Assembly: GCA_964473525.1 (NCBI GenBank)
Contig: CAYYPK010000012.1
Location: forward strand, 1 to 64,000
Length of the DNA stretch: 64,000 nt
Direction: 5' to 3'
Source: GCA-2687025 sp964473525
GTDB lineage: Bacteria > Poribacteria > WGA-4E > GCA-2687025
The translations under genes and the position numbers were made by a program. The notes under the pieces were generated by a model, which saw only the letters and a list, made by a program, of their open reading frames with translations, searched no databases and was not told where the DNA came from. Each line of letters opens with the position of its first letter. The stretch's first letter is position 1. Positions 34,344 to 43,503 of this stretch are shown here, one piece after another.

Positions 34344-35489
34344 CTAGTCGCTATCGCGCCGGAGCGCGGCAAGCTGCTCGCTGAGCAGCACGCGCAAGAG
34401 GCGGCTTGCTATGATCCGTTCTTCCCCCGGTCGCAACGTCTGGGGATTGACGTAGATGCTGTTGGCTCCCGCTGGCGCCAATTCGATGGACGGCTCAGCG
34501 TCCCGCAGCGCGGCGAGCACGTCGTCCCGACGTATGCTGGCGTCGTCGTCGAGCGTTATCTTCGCGCGCGGCATCGGCTGGCCTGCCTCGGATGGGAAGT
34601 CGCGCGCGACCGTCACCCGCTCTACCCTCGCCAACTCCGAGATGAAGTGCTCGACCTGCTCCTCGTACGACTCCATCAGAGCGACGTGGTCCTGCTCCAG
34701 GTAGCATTTCACGGCGGCGTAGATGCCCGCCATCTCCTCCTTGCCCACCTTCAGCGGTCGCCCGATGTACACGTGTGGCGACGCGTGGTACGCGCAGGCG
34801 TCGATTATCTCCGGCCGGCCGAGTATCAGCCCGGACGCCTGGGGACCGCAAAGCCCTTTGCCTCCGCTGAATATGACCACGTCCGCGTCCAAGTCTCGCG
34901 TGAAATACCACAGGTTCTCAGGAGGAGGAAGCTGCGCGGCGGCGTCCACGATTACGGGAACGCCCTTCGAATGAGCGATCTCGACCGTCTCCCCCACGCT
35001 TACCATGCCCTCGGGGCCAGTCCCGCGAGGCGTGACGAAGACTGCGGCGGTGTTGTCGCCAATCGCTGCCGCGAGGTCGTCCGGCGTGGCGCTCTGTTCA
35101 TCGCCCACGCTCACGATCACGCCGCCGGCATGGTGGATGGAGAACTCGTGCTCGGTGTGCGCGCAACGCTGCACCACGAACTCGTTGCGCATGCCGTCCG
35201 TTCTGGGCAGCCGTCGTCGTTTCTCGGGGTCTTTTCCCGCGATGCAAGCCGCCGACGCCAGTAGTATCCCTGCCGAAGCTCCCGTGGTCACGAAGGCGGC
35301 CTCGTTGCGCGTCATCCGGGCGATCTCTTCGCAGACTCGAACGCGGAGTTCCTCCATGTTCACGAAGCTTGCGGCGGCTTCCATCATCGCGCGTGTTACG
35401 GGAGGCGGCATGAGTGAACCGCCCAGGCTCGTCAACGTAGCGTAACCGTTGACGACCCGAGACACGCCGAGATCGTCGTAGACGCCCAT
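34344..35489 (-). CDS. SelA-like PLP-dependent enzyme
   Basis: A 381-residue fold-type I PLP enzyme of the SelA / D-glucosaminate-6-phosphate ammonia-lyase group. The PLP Lys is in VVIFSGGKGLCGPQASGLIL, and the preceding Asp/Ala/Ala segment VIVDAAAQLPPPENLW is the cofactor-binding Asp. AAFVTTGASAGILLA is the glycine/serine-rich phosphate-binding region. SelA proper is about 460 residues and no selenocysteine genes are nearby, so a sugar-amine or amino-acid lyase role is more likely. GGAGGAT just upstream supports ATG 35489. It starts two bases after the upstream lipoprotein gene ends. Confidence 0.85.
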   Translation of the reverse strand: MGVYDDLGVSRVVNGYATLTSLGGSLMPPPVTRAMMEAAASFVNMEELRVRVCEEIARMTRNEAAFVTTGASAGILLASAACIAGKDPEKRRRLPRTDGMRNEFVVQRCAHTEHEFSIHHAGGVIVSVGDEQSATPDDLAAAIGDNTAAVFVTPRGTGPEGMVSVGETVEIAHSKGVPVIVDAAAQLPPPENLWYFTRDLDADVVIFSGGKGLCGPQASGLILGRPEIIDACAYHASPHVYIGRPLKVGKEEMAGIYAAVKCYLEQDHVALMESYEEQVEHFISELARVERVTVARDFPSEAGQPMPRAKITLDDDASIRRDDVLAALRDAEPSIELAPAGANSIYVNPQTLRPGEERIIASRLLRVLLSEQLAALRRDSD

Positions 35490-35491
35490 AC

Positions 35492-36124
35492 TCAGGGATC
35501 CTCCGTCCGAGGTCGGTAGCCGTATATCTCGATCTCGCCCGCCCTTGGCTTACCAGGCGTGAATGTCGTCGTCCGCGGTATGCCGTTTTCGTACCCCACT
35601 ACGCGCGCCACGGTTCCGTGCTTGTCGTCGCTCGTGCCGCCCACTCGGATGCGGATACGATCCGTGACCGCGTTCACCTTGAACGTGATGTCTGGCTCCG
35701 CATTCTGCTTGATCTGGCCGACCATGCGCCACTCGTCGGAGCCGCGACCACCTACGTAGAGCGTTGCGTCCTCGTAGTTCGCGTTCCGGGCGACAACGCG
35801 GCGGATGGACCGGGGCTCCGGCAGAATCACGTGCACTTCGCGACTCGTGCCCACCGTCGTCTCGGGCGAGCCGTCTACGAGGTCGGGAGCAGCGATCTCC
35901 TGGTCCTGCCACTTGTACTGTGCGATCACGTCGGGGAGCCGCGCGTAGTTCTCGCTCAGCTCCGCTGGCTGGAAGACGGTGGCCAAGCTCGCGCAGCCCG
36001 TCGAGGAGCCGAGAGTCGCGCCGAAAGCCACGCAAAGAGCCACTATGACGCCAGCCGCGTACGCACGCCTGCGGGGGTCGGCTCTGCTCGCGGGCGATGG
36101 ACGGATGCAGGTCTCGGCACGCAT
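35492..36124 (-). CDS. Predicted lipoprotein with discoidin-like domain
   Basis: A 210-residue protein with a hydrophobic signal segment (AYAAGVIVALCVAFGATLG) and a lipobox-like SSTGCAS, so it is probably lipid-anchored. The mature part has DGSPETTVGTS followed by VHVILPEPRSIRRVVARN and RIRIRVGGTSD, the pattern of a discoidin / F5-8 type C carbohydrate-binding sandwich. It is the first gene of the run leading to the SelA-like, cupin and NadD-like genes. No catalytic motif seen. Confidence 0.65.
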   Translation of the reverse strand: MRAETCIRPSPASRADPRRRAYAAGVIVALCVAFGATLGSSTGCASLATVFQPAELSENYARLPDVIAQYKWQDQEIAAPDLVDGSPETTVGTSREVHVILPEPRSIRRVVARNANYEDATLYVGGRGSDEWRMVGQIKQNAEPDITFKVNAVTDRIRIRVGGTSDDKHGTVARVVGYENGIPRTTTFTPGKPRAGEIEIYGYRPRTEDP

Positions 36125-36502
36125 GGTCTCTTCCTTTGGCGAGTGTAGAGTTGGCGAGGCCGGCAGTCAACCGCGCGGGTTGTGTCCTCGGGAACTGCTC
36201 GCATGTCGGTGTAGTCGTGGGCGTCCGTGTCCCAAATCCCCGCTTGCGGCGCCTCGACCGAGCCTACCCGCTTGGTGAGAAGCTTGCGGACGTGTGCTGC
36301 TGAGCCATGGTCGCTGTGCGGTGGTGGCTGCTCGACAGGCGCTCGGCTGGCTTCGCAGCTAAGCCGGCTTGTGACGTCGGTTCTCCTGTGGCCATAATCC
36401 GACGGCGCCTGCGGCCGCTAGCGCAACTGCATCGGGCGCGATGCGCAAACCCTAGCCTGTGACACGCCGCGATCCAACGAGCCTGAGGCGGAAGGGCGAA
36501 AC
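36125..36502. other. Divergent intergenic region
   Basis: About 380 bp between the lipoprotein gene (minus) and the DJ-1-like gene (plus). No gene, repeat or clear promoter pair seen. GGAAGGG at 36490-36496 is the ribosome-binding site of the DJ-1-like gene. Confidence 0.4.
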
Positions 36503-37135
36503 ATGTCGCGACACGCGCTGCGCTCCAGCATCAAGCACGCCGACCAGCAAGCCGGTCATCGGGCGCTGATCGTCGTCGGAGACGGAGCGGAGGTCCTCGA
36601 CACGATGGGGCCGTACTACCGGCTGGGCGAGGATTACACCGTCGTCGTCGCCGCGCCCGAAGCTGACTCTTACCATCTCGTCATACACGAACTTGGGCCC
36701 GGCTGGGACATCACCGAAGAACACCGAGGCTATCGGTTCGAATCGGACATCGCCTTCCGCGACGTGGATCCAGACGACTATGCGGCCCTCGTTCTGCCCG
36801 GCGGACGCGCGCCGGAATACTTGCGATACGACGAACACCTGCTCGCCATCACGCGCTCGTTCTTCGAGGCGGACAAGCCGGTCGCCTCGATCTGTCACGG
36901 GATTGAGGTTCTGGCGACCGCCGACGTCATCCGCGGGAAGCGCGTGACGACGATCCCCAAGTGTCGCTTCGACGCGACGGTTTGCGGCGCAACCTATCTC
37001 GATGAACCCGTAGTGCGGGACGGCAATCTTATCTGCGCGCGGGGCAAGAAGGACATCTCGCCCTGGATGAAGGAGTTCGTCGGGATGATCGAGGAATACC
37101 TCGACTCCAGCGCGACCGAACGCTCCACCTGCTGA
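36503..37135 (+). CDS. DJ-1/PfpI family protein
   Basis: A 210-residue protein of the DJ-1/PfpI (class I glutamine-amidotransferase-like) fold. The nucleophile elbow is VASICHGIEVLATADVIRG with the reactive Cys, and the upstream strand YAALVLPGGRAPEYLRYDE carries the usual LPGG and acidic residue. Members include glyoxalases/deglycases, chaperones and proteases, so the exact activity is open. ATG 36503 has GGAAGGG seven bases upstream. It stands alone on the plus strand. Confidence 0.9.
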   Translation: MSRHALRSSIKHADQQAGHRALIVVGDGAEVLDTMGPYYRLGEDYTVVVAAPEADSYHLVIHELGPGWDITEEHRGYRFESDIAFRDVDPDDYAALVLPGGRAPEYLRYDEHLLAITRSFFEADKPVASICHGIEVLATADVIRGKRVTTIPKCRFDATVCGATYLDEPVVRDGNLICARGKKDISPWMKEFVGMIEEYLDSSATERSTC

Positions 37136-37377
37136 GCCGAGAGCGCCGGGCCGGGCTGATCGCTCACGGAAGCGGTCGTCGCGCCGGGGCTAGCCTCTCC
37201 CACGCCGTCACCCCCGCCATGGGCCGTCGTAGGACGGCATTCGATCGCCCAACGACCACTGCCGCAAAGAAGATCACGCCGGCGACCTGGCGCGAGATAG
37301 CGCCGAGAAGCTAGCCTGTACGCGGTTCTGTTCCGAGCATCTGTCACGTGCTCGTCCGCGGAAAGGGCGCTGCCACG

Positions 37378-38373
37378 ATGCGATCAGTCCCAGAAGCCTC
37401 CCGTGCGGACGAAGAAGCTAAGATCGACGCCCCAGCAGAGCGTCTTCTACGCGGGGTCATACTCCTCGCCGTCGTGGTGTCCGGGCTATCGGCTGCCCAT
37501 GCCATCGGGCCACAGGGCCGCATCGTGTACCGCGGCTTTGAGTTCGACGCCGATCCAGCGGTGGATGTCTACATCGTCGGCGCTGATGGGAGCAAGCAGC
37601 GGCCCCTAGTCCGCGACCAGACGGCATTCACGGCCATGTGGTCTGGAGACGGCCGCGTGGCAGCCTGGCTGAACGATGATGACGCGCTCTTCACCATGGA
37701 CGCGGACGGGACGAACCGACAGCGCGTCCCAGACGGTCGCTTCCCAAGGGACTGGTCCTCAGACGGTGAGTGGTTCGCGACCGTGCACTACGAGCGCGGA
37801 GTCGGCGTCGATGTCGCAAAGCATCGCGTCGACGGCTCCGACTACCAGGTGCTGACGGCGGAGGGGTTCTCACAGATCAACAGCATCGAGTGGTCGCGAG
37901 ACGGCAGGAAGCTCGTGTTCTCCGCCCGCAACGGGGGAGGCGTCTGGCAGGACATCTACACTGTTGATGCCGACGGGAACGGCCTGACGAACCTCACGAA
38001 CCACGTGTCTGCGAACTACGACGAACACTGGTCAGCAGACGGCCGTCGGGTCTACTTCGAGTCGCAGCGTGACGCAGGTTTCGATCTATACGTCATGGAT
38101 GCGGACGGTCGCGGTGTCCGGCGGCTCGACACCGACGCACGGGTTTGGGATCTGCTGGCGACTTCGCCGGACGGGAAGTACCTGCTCGTCGCGCGCAAAG
38201 ACCTGCACATCCTCGACACCGACGGGCGGCACATCAGCCAGGTGACAGACGACGAGCTGTGGCCGCGCCAGGGGGACTGGCACATCCCACGCTCCATCCT
38301 GCCGGTGTCTCCGTTCGGGAAGCGCCACAGCTACTGGGGATGGTTGAAAGCATCCAGCCTGCGGCGGCGCTGA
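37378..38373 (+). CDS. Secreted TolB-like beta-propeller protein
   Basis: A 331-residue protein with an N-terminal hydrophobic segment (LLRGVILLAVVVSGLSAAHA) that looks like a signal peptide. About six PD40/TolB-type repeats follow, each with a W/S-x-DGR core and a DADG/VGADG turn (for example YTVDADGNGLTNLTN, YVMDADGRGVRRLDTD). These propellers bind proteins or carbohydrates. The ATG at 37378 is used; an open GTG start at 37348 would add 10 residues. No enzyme motif. The WD40 gene that follows may be a partner. Confidence 0.8.
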   Translation: MRSVPEASRADEEAKIDAPAERLLRGVILLAVVVSGLSAAHAIGPQGRIVYRGFEFDADPAVDVYIVGADGSKQRPLVRDQTAFTAMWSGDGRVAAWLNDDDALFTMDADGTNRQRVPDGRFPRDWSSDGEWFATVHYERGVGVDVAKHRVDGSDYQVLTAEGFSQINSIEWSRDGRKLVFSARNGGGVWQDIYTVDADGNGLTNLTNHVSANYDEHWSADGRRVYFESQRDAGFDLYVMDADGRGVRRLDTDARVWDLLATSPDGKYLLVARKDLHILDTDGRHISQVTDDELWPRQGDWHIPRSILPVSPFGKRHSYWGWLKASSLRRR

Positions 38374-38552
38374 TCCGGTTGCGATAGACCCGATGACGAC
38401 ATCCACGAACATGGCCTCGCCGTCCGCATTGCGAGCTTAGGTCGCCCGCCGGCCAATGCGGCACAAATCGCGGTAAAGACTTGCCTGCGTTTGCGTATAG
38501 TCTCACCGAACGGCGTGGCGCATAGGTATGGGCAGTGGTCGAGGAGGATCCG

Positions 38553-40997
38553 ATGCACCCCACACGGCAACGGGCGTCTCTTGCGGCCCGATGCGTAGGC
38601 GCCATTCTCGGACGTTCCGATAGCAGGGCTCATGTTGCTACCGAGCGTGATGCATTGCCAGACGCTATTGGTGAGCCTTCGCGGGCCGTCGCTTCGCAAG
38701 TCCTCTCTCCGCGCGGCGTGCTTGGCGCCCTCGTCGTCATGTTCGCCCTTTCGCTCTTCCCGCCCCGCGCGAAGGCGCTCAAGGCGATCGGACGCCTTGG
38801 CGTCGTCGGCGCCCACGCCATGGTCTACTCGCAAACGGCGGGTCTTATCGCGCTGAGCAGTTCGCATGTTGGCATCCACGTGCTTGATGCGGCGACCGGT
38901 GGCCCGGTTGTGGCCTTCATGGACGGGACAACCGCTCGGGCTTTCAGTCCAGACGGGAAGGCGGTGGCCGTCACTGGCTACGACGACGATGAGCGCTGGG
39001 TTGGGTTGTGGGATGTCGAATCCGGGACGATGACGACGCGCCTACAGACCGGACACGCAGGCGCGATGGCGTTCAGTCCCGACGGGCGCGCGCTGGCTAT
39101 TGCTTCGCTGGTGTACGAACCGGACGGAAGCATCGCCGGTGGCGGGTTCCGCAACGTGGCCTTCTGGGACGTGGCGACACGCAATCAGACGGCGGTTCTC
39201 GCGGGTGACGAGTACATCCACTCCATGGCGTTCAGCCCAGACGGGGCGGCGCTTGTCACCGGTCTGAGTAGCGGCGCCATCGCGATATGGGACGTCACAG
39301 CGCGACGACAGGTAGCCGCGCTCCTTAGCCACACGGACTGGGTCAACGCCCTTGCCTTCAGCCACGATGGAGTGTTGTTAGCGAGCGGCAGCGAGGACAA
39401 TTCCGCAATGCTCTGGGACATGACAGCCCTGGAGCAACGAGCGTCCCTCGTCGGCCACGACGACGGTGTGCAGTCGGTCGCCTTCAGCCCCGACCGAAGC
39501 ACCCTAGTGTCCGGCGGCTCCGACCACGCCGTGAGGCTCTGGGACGTGGCGTCGGGCCGTGCGATCGCGACGCTGGATGCGCCCGGCTCGTGGGTGGATA
39601 TGGTGGGATTCAGTCCCGACGGACGTACGGTCCTGGGCGGCGCGCGAGGCGGCGGAATGCGCGCGGAGGACGCCCCGTCGGAGCCGCTAATCAGGAGATG
39701 GGATCTCGCGTCGCGACAGCAGATCGACTCGTTTGGCGAACCCGCTTCCGTGGTGTATAGGCTCGCGTTCAGCCCGGACGGCCGGACGATCGCAACCACG
39801 GACTGGGGACCGGAAGTAGATCTGTGGGACGTCGCCTCCTCCCGACGCGCTGGTACGCTCATCACCGGCGCCGAGAGGGCGTACTGGCTCGCCTTCGCCC
39901 CGGCCGGGGGCACGCTCGCCGTCGCCACGAACGTCGGAGCCCAGATCTGGGACACTCGCGAGCGCCGCAAGCTGACCACACTTCCGACCGAGTCCGTCGG
40001 CGTCGTAGCATTTGCGCCAGACGGCCGCACGCTCGCGACAGCGGCGGCGGACGTCATTCTGTGGGACGTCGCGTCAGGCCGGCGGGTCGCCACGCTCGCC
40101 GGCCACGCCGAGCGGAACGTAGCCGTGGCATTCAGCGCCGACGGCAAGATGCTCGCTGCGGGCGACCGCGATCATACGATCCGTCTCTGGGAAGTTCCCC
40201 TGGTGGTGCACGCCGGCCGGGCAATAGGGTCGGATGTCCCGCTCCGGGCGGAATACGCCCACTTGCGCGGCCACACATCGGACGTCATGGAGACCGCGTT
40301 CAGCCCCGACGGGCGGACCGTCGCCAGCGGGAGCAGAGACGGGACCGTGCGGCTCTGGGACATTGCCACGCGGACCGAGGTCGCGAGCCTAGACGCGTGG
40401 GGCAGGTCGAGGGCGATCGACTTCAGCCCCGACGGGCGGCTCCTCGCCAGCATCGCCTACTCGGACAACACCAGGCTATGGGATGTGGCGACCCTGCAGG
40501 AGCTGGCGACCGTCGCCGGGCATATGCGCCCGTTCCTTTACGCAATCAAGTTCAGCCCCGATGGCACGCTACTGGCTACCGGAGGCGATGGCGTACTCCT
40601 CTGGCAGGTCGGGGAGTCACCGAGCGATGTGCCAACAGCAGTAGATGCACAGGGCAGGCTGAGCGCGACATGGGGGCAGGTGAAGCAGGCGGCCGGAACG
40701 CCTGCTGAGACAGCCTTCCTGCCCAACTACCCTAACCCGTTCAACCCGGAGACGTGGATCCCTTTCGACCTGCACGACGGTGCTGAGGTCACGATCTCTA
40801 TCCACGATGTCGACGGTCGCATCGTCCGCAGGCTCGACCTGGGGATGTATCCCGCCGGCACGTACCGCACGCGAGACCGCGCGGCCCATTGGGATGGGCG
40901 CAACGAACAAGGCGAGCTAGTCAGCAGCGGGGTGTATTTCGCCGAGTTGCGCGCTGGGAACTACCGGAACACGCGACGCGTAGCCGTGCGGAAGTAG
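38553..40997 (+). CDS. Large WD40 protein with PNPFNPET-type C-terminal sorting domain
   Basis: An 814-residue protein. After a hydrophobic segment (VLGALVVMFALSLFP) there are about 14 WD40 repeats, each ending in LWDVAS-type motifs with FSPDG cores, probably two seven-bladed propellers. The last 90 residues (LPNYPNPFNPETWIPFDLHD, GRIVRRLDLG, SGVYFAELRAGNYRNTRRVA) form a FlgD-Ig/type-IX-like sorting domain, a feature common in Poribacteria-type secreted proteins. The ATG at 38553 is preceded by GAGGAGGA. It is likely secreted or surface-attached. Ligand unknown. Confidence 0.88.
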   Translation: MHPTRQRASLAARCVGAILGRSDSRAHVATERDALPDAIGEPSRAVASQVLSPRGVLGALVVMFALSLFPPRAKALKAIGRLGVVGAHAMVYSQTAGLIALSSSHVGIHVLDAATGGPVVAFMDGTTARAFSPDGKAVAVTGYDDDERWVGLWDVESGTMTTRLQTGHAGAMAFSPDGRALAIASLVYEPDGSIAGGGFRNVAFWDVATRNQTAVLAGDEYIHSMAFSPDGAALVTGLSSGAIAIWDVTARRQVAALLSHTDWVNALAFSHDGVLLASGSEDNSAMLWDMTALEQRASLVGHDDGVQSVAFSPDRSTLVSGGSDHAVRLWDVASGRAIATLDAPGSWVDMVGFSPDGRTVLGGARGGGMRAEDAPSEPLIRRWDLASRQQIDSFGEPASVVYRLAFSPDGRTIATTDWGPEVDLWDVASSRRAGTLITGAERAYWLAFAPAGGTLAVATNVGAQIWDTRERRKLTTLPTESVGVVAFAPDGRTLATAAADVILWDVASGRRVATLAGHAERNVAVAFSADGKMLAAGDRDHTIRLWEVPLVVHAGRAIGSDVPLRAEYAHLRGHTSDVMETAFSPDGRTVASGSRDGTVRLWDIATRTEVASLDAWGRSRAIDFSPDGRLLASIAYSDNTRLWDVATLQELATVAGHMRPFLYAIKFSPDGTLLATGGDGVLLWQVGESPSDVPTAVDAQGRLSATWGQVKQAAGTPAETAFLPNYPNPFNPETWIPFDLHDGAEVTISIHDVDGRIVRRLDLGMYPAGTYRTRDRAAHWDGRNEQGELVSSGVYFAELRAGNYRNTRRVAVRK

Positions 40998-41216
40998 GCG
41001 AACTCCACCAGGGCCTAGTCGCTTGGTCGCCGTTGTTCCCGGCCCTCCGCGCTGGACCGAACCGTCCCACATGTCGGTCGGCCGCCCGCAGCGGACCAGC
41101 ATCGCGGCAGAGCCATGCGTAACGTCGGGCGTTAGGCCGCAGCGCCGTGAGGCCCGCGCGAGCGTACCTGCACGCGTAGGCAGCGACGACCCGCATTGCG
41201 CACGCGAATGCAGCGC

Positions 41217-41330
41217 CTATACGCGAAGTATGGGGCGCCGATCCCGCCCGGAGTCACGCGGGAAGCGCTCTAGCGCGATGTCGCCAGGCAGGTAGTGCCA
41301 CGCGATGTAGAAGCGAGATCGGCGGCTGTG
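41217..41330 (-). pseudogene. phyH 3' remnant
   Basis: The minus strand encodes RSRFYIAWHYLPGDIALERF and PRDSGRDRRPILRV, then a stop. This is the same C-terminus as the phytanoyl-CoA dioxygenase gene at 44787. The 77 bp at 41227-41303 match 44797-44873 with three mismatches. Further upstream the homology fades and the rest of the gene is absent. Confidence 0.8.
41227..41303. repeat. Direct repeat, left copy (phyH 3' end)
   Basis: 77 bp beginning AGTATGGGGCGCCGATCC, with the same orientation and 74/77 identity to 44797-44873. It flanks a 3.5-kb segment of orphan genes. Confidence 0.85.
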
Positions 41331-41613
41331 CTCGGATCGCCGTTGGCCCGCCCTCTGTGGCAGAACTGGCCTGGATGCCAGTTCCTCCACGTGTGCGGCA
41401 TACGACAGGCTTGGCGGACAGTAGGCGTGGTGTGCGGCGGAGCATGGAGGTCGGGAATCCCGACAGCGTTGTCTCATGTTGCCCGGCCAACAGGTGCGTA
41501 GTACAGATGAACTACGTCGCTACGGAGTTGTGGACGCGAGCCGGCATGGGGACTGTGCCGCGTTGTGGCGATTCTGGATGCCTTGGAAGGGCGGGGCTTC
41601 TTACACCTAACTA
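41304..41613. other. Intergenic region
   Basis: About 310 bp between the phyH remnant and a minus-strand lipoprotein gene. Nothing recognisable beyond faint continuing phyH similarity to about 41330. Confidence 0.4.
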
Positions 41614-42075
41614 TCAATCCGACCAAATGTCGAAGTCGAACCAATCCGACACGGTAGGTCCAAGCCAGAAGTCGAGGACAAGACCAACGCCCGCGCCGAT
41701 TATGAGACCGCGCGAGTTGCTCGTCCTCGCGCGCGCGTACTTCGTGCCGTCAGACCGAAACCGGTCCACATCATTCGACCGAACCCAGAACACGTGTCCG
41801 TCTGGACTCCGGATGCCCACTGATGCTCCAGATAGTGAGTGAACGCGGCCACGAATGGCCTCTTTGTCCCGCATGAATAGGACGATGCTATCCCCAACTG
41901 ACACCCCGTCGATCATCCTGGCGCCCGCAAGGCCCTGCGCGCGATTCGTGGAAGCATCGTCCATCGCCATTCCGATGGTTCCGCCGATGACTGTGCAGCC
42001 GTTCAGGAGAATCACTGATAGCCCCGCGATAGTACATGCGAGCGCGCGAGGGCTGTTCCTATCCGCGCCAGACAT
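41614..42075 (-). CDS. Hypothetical lipoprotein
   Basis: A 153-residue protein with a signal segment ending LSVILLNGCTVIGG, a good lipobox with Cys. The remainder holds a small beta-rich domain (DSIVLFMRDKEAIRGRVHSL, SPDGHVFWVRSNDVDRF) that resembles short SH3- or Sm-like barrels, and a glycine-rich hydrophobic end (GLIIGAGVGLVLDFWLG). I do not recognise the family. It is the first gene inside the repeat-flanked segment. Confidence 0.55.
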   Translation of the reverse strand: MSGADRNSPRALACTIAGLSVILLNGCTVIGGTIGMAMDDASTNRAQGLAGARMIDGVSVGDSIVLFMRDKEAIRGRVHSLSGASVGIRSPDGHVFWVRSNDVDRFRSDGTKYARARTSNSRGLIIGAGVGLVLDFWLGPTVSDWFDFDIWSD

Positions 42076-42519
42076 GGGCTCATCCTCTCTGTCCCGTGGT
42101 GAATAGACCTCTGAGGAAGCAATAGCCGAATCGGATCACTCTTCGCACCCGAGTGGTCTCATGCAACTCCTCGTGGTCAGTCACGGAAGGTCAAACCTCC
42201 CGTTGAATCGGGTGCCCTATTGCTGCCTCGTGATTGTGGGCTTGAAGCCGCCGCGGTTGTCCACATTGGTCGGGAACCTGGTATCCGCGGTGTGTCCACG
42301 AAGGCACGATTGCCAGCATCCTATGGACGGTCATACCCAGACGCGGTTCCAGACTGCGCAACAGTTGGTACTGGCACTATCCCTCTTGAGCGTTGAGGGT
42401 GGCTATCCTTGGTCGCTGCTGATGCACTGTATCGAGGATCACGACGAGATCGCATGCCCCGAGACGTGGAGCAGTTCGACATGGGCAGATGTAGGGCTGT
42501 ACCGCTCAGGCTGCGGGCC
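42076..42519. other. Intergenic region
   Basis: About 440 bp between divergent genes of the repeat-flanked segment. An open frame at 42161-42526 exists but lacks family features, and its composition looks like noise. Promoters for both flanking genes are expected here; none is clear. Confidence 0.35.
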
Positions 42520-43503
42520 ATGTTGAGGGTTCTGGTTCCTCTGTGGCCGCTGCTCGGGTTGCCCAGCACCGCCGCAAGCACCACGACGTCGGTGTGGATG
42601 AGCGTCGGCTTGGGAGTGAACTCTTTGCATAACTCCGCTGCTCTTCGTGACTTTAGGGATCTGAAAAGAAGGTGGGCCCTGCCGGGCATGGGATGGAGCG
42701 CTGCAGCCAGTTGGGGACAGGACTCGCGATTCGGGCAGCACTGTGTAGTCCTTCGTCAGACATACCAAGAGTCGGAGGCCGTTGGCTCGGGCATCCGCAG
42801 GCAGGAGTTCTTCGGCGGCACATACCAGAACTGGTTCCCCGAAAGGAAGGTTTGGGGCACAGGCGTCCTGTATGGCCGGCACTTCCAACGGTTCTCCGCG
42901 GCGTTGGGTGTGAGTTTGGTCAGGGAATTGAAAGCAGCGGAATTCTCAGGTTTCCCACGGTCGATGCACTACGAAGCGTTGTCTGGCATCGGCGTTCCGG
43001 TGGAACTGCGGTTGAGGCTATGGTCGCGAAACCGCCTCTCAGTAGCGGCAAAGGCGTATGGAGACTGGAACGTCCGTCGCCCGTTTGGCGGGGCGCTTCT
43101 CAGTGTCCGGACGCAGGTGCTACGGCGCGAACCAGTTGGCAGCAATATGGCCAGGCGGCCTCCTACCGACGTGAATTCCGTCCTGGCGTCGTTTGCTGCG
43201 GGCGTAGTCGGGGGCCTGATCGGGGTGCTCTTGAGGTCAACCCATTCCGCAAGAGAGGGTGGCGGCGAACTGGGGATCGTGCCCGGGCTCGTGGCGACTC
43301 CGATGCTCGTGTACATCGTTGGGAACTCCAGGGCACACACAGGGTCGCTGCTTGCGACAGTAACAGGCGCTCTAGCAGGAGGTGGGATGGTGGCCCTATT
43401 CTTTCGCAGCGTGGATGGCGCGTTGGTGGTGGGAGCACCGGTTGGCGCAGCGCTTGGTTTCGGCCAGAGTAGGCGCTACATGGGACGATCGGCCACCCGA
43501 TAG
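42520..43503 (+). CDS. Hypothetical secreted protein, possible outer-membrane beta-barrel
   Basis: A 327-residue protein from the ATG at 42520, which opens a good signal peptide (MLRVLVPLWPLLGLPSTAAS). The mature part has alternating hydrophobic/aromatic strands (SVWMSVGLGVNSL, VLYGRHFQRFSAALGVSL, GVPVELRLRLWSRNRLSVAA) like a small outer-membrane barrel. The C-terminal third has glycine-rich hydrophobic helices (AAGVVGGLIGVLL, GALAGGGMVALFF). I do not recognise the family. The frame is open upstream to 42409 but the start there has no support. Confidence 0.5.
   Translation: MLRVLVPLWPLLGLPSTAASTTTSVWMSVGLGVNSLHNSAALRDFRDLKRRWALPGMGWSAAASWGQDSRFGQHCVVLRQTYQESEAVGSGIRRQEFFGGTYQNWFPERKVWGTGVLYGRHFQRFSAALGVSLVRELKAAEFSGFPRSMHYEALSGIGVPVELRLRLWSRNRLSVAAKAYGDWNVRRPFGGALLSVRTQVLRREPVGSNMARRPPTDVNSVLASFAAGVVGGLIGVLLRSTHSAREGGGELGIVPGLVATPMLVYIVGNSRAHTGSLLATVTGALAGGGMVALFFRSVDGALVVGAPVGAALGFGQSRRYMGRSATR

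Noticed and set aside
42161..42526. Possible small gene in the orphan segment
   Set aside because: Composition and lack of start signal or domain argue against coding.
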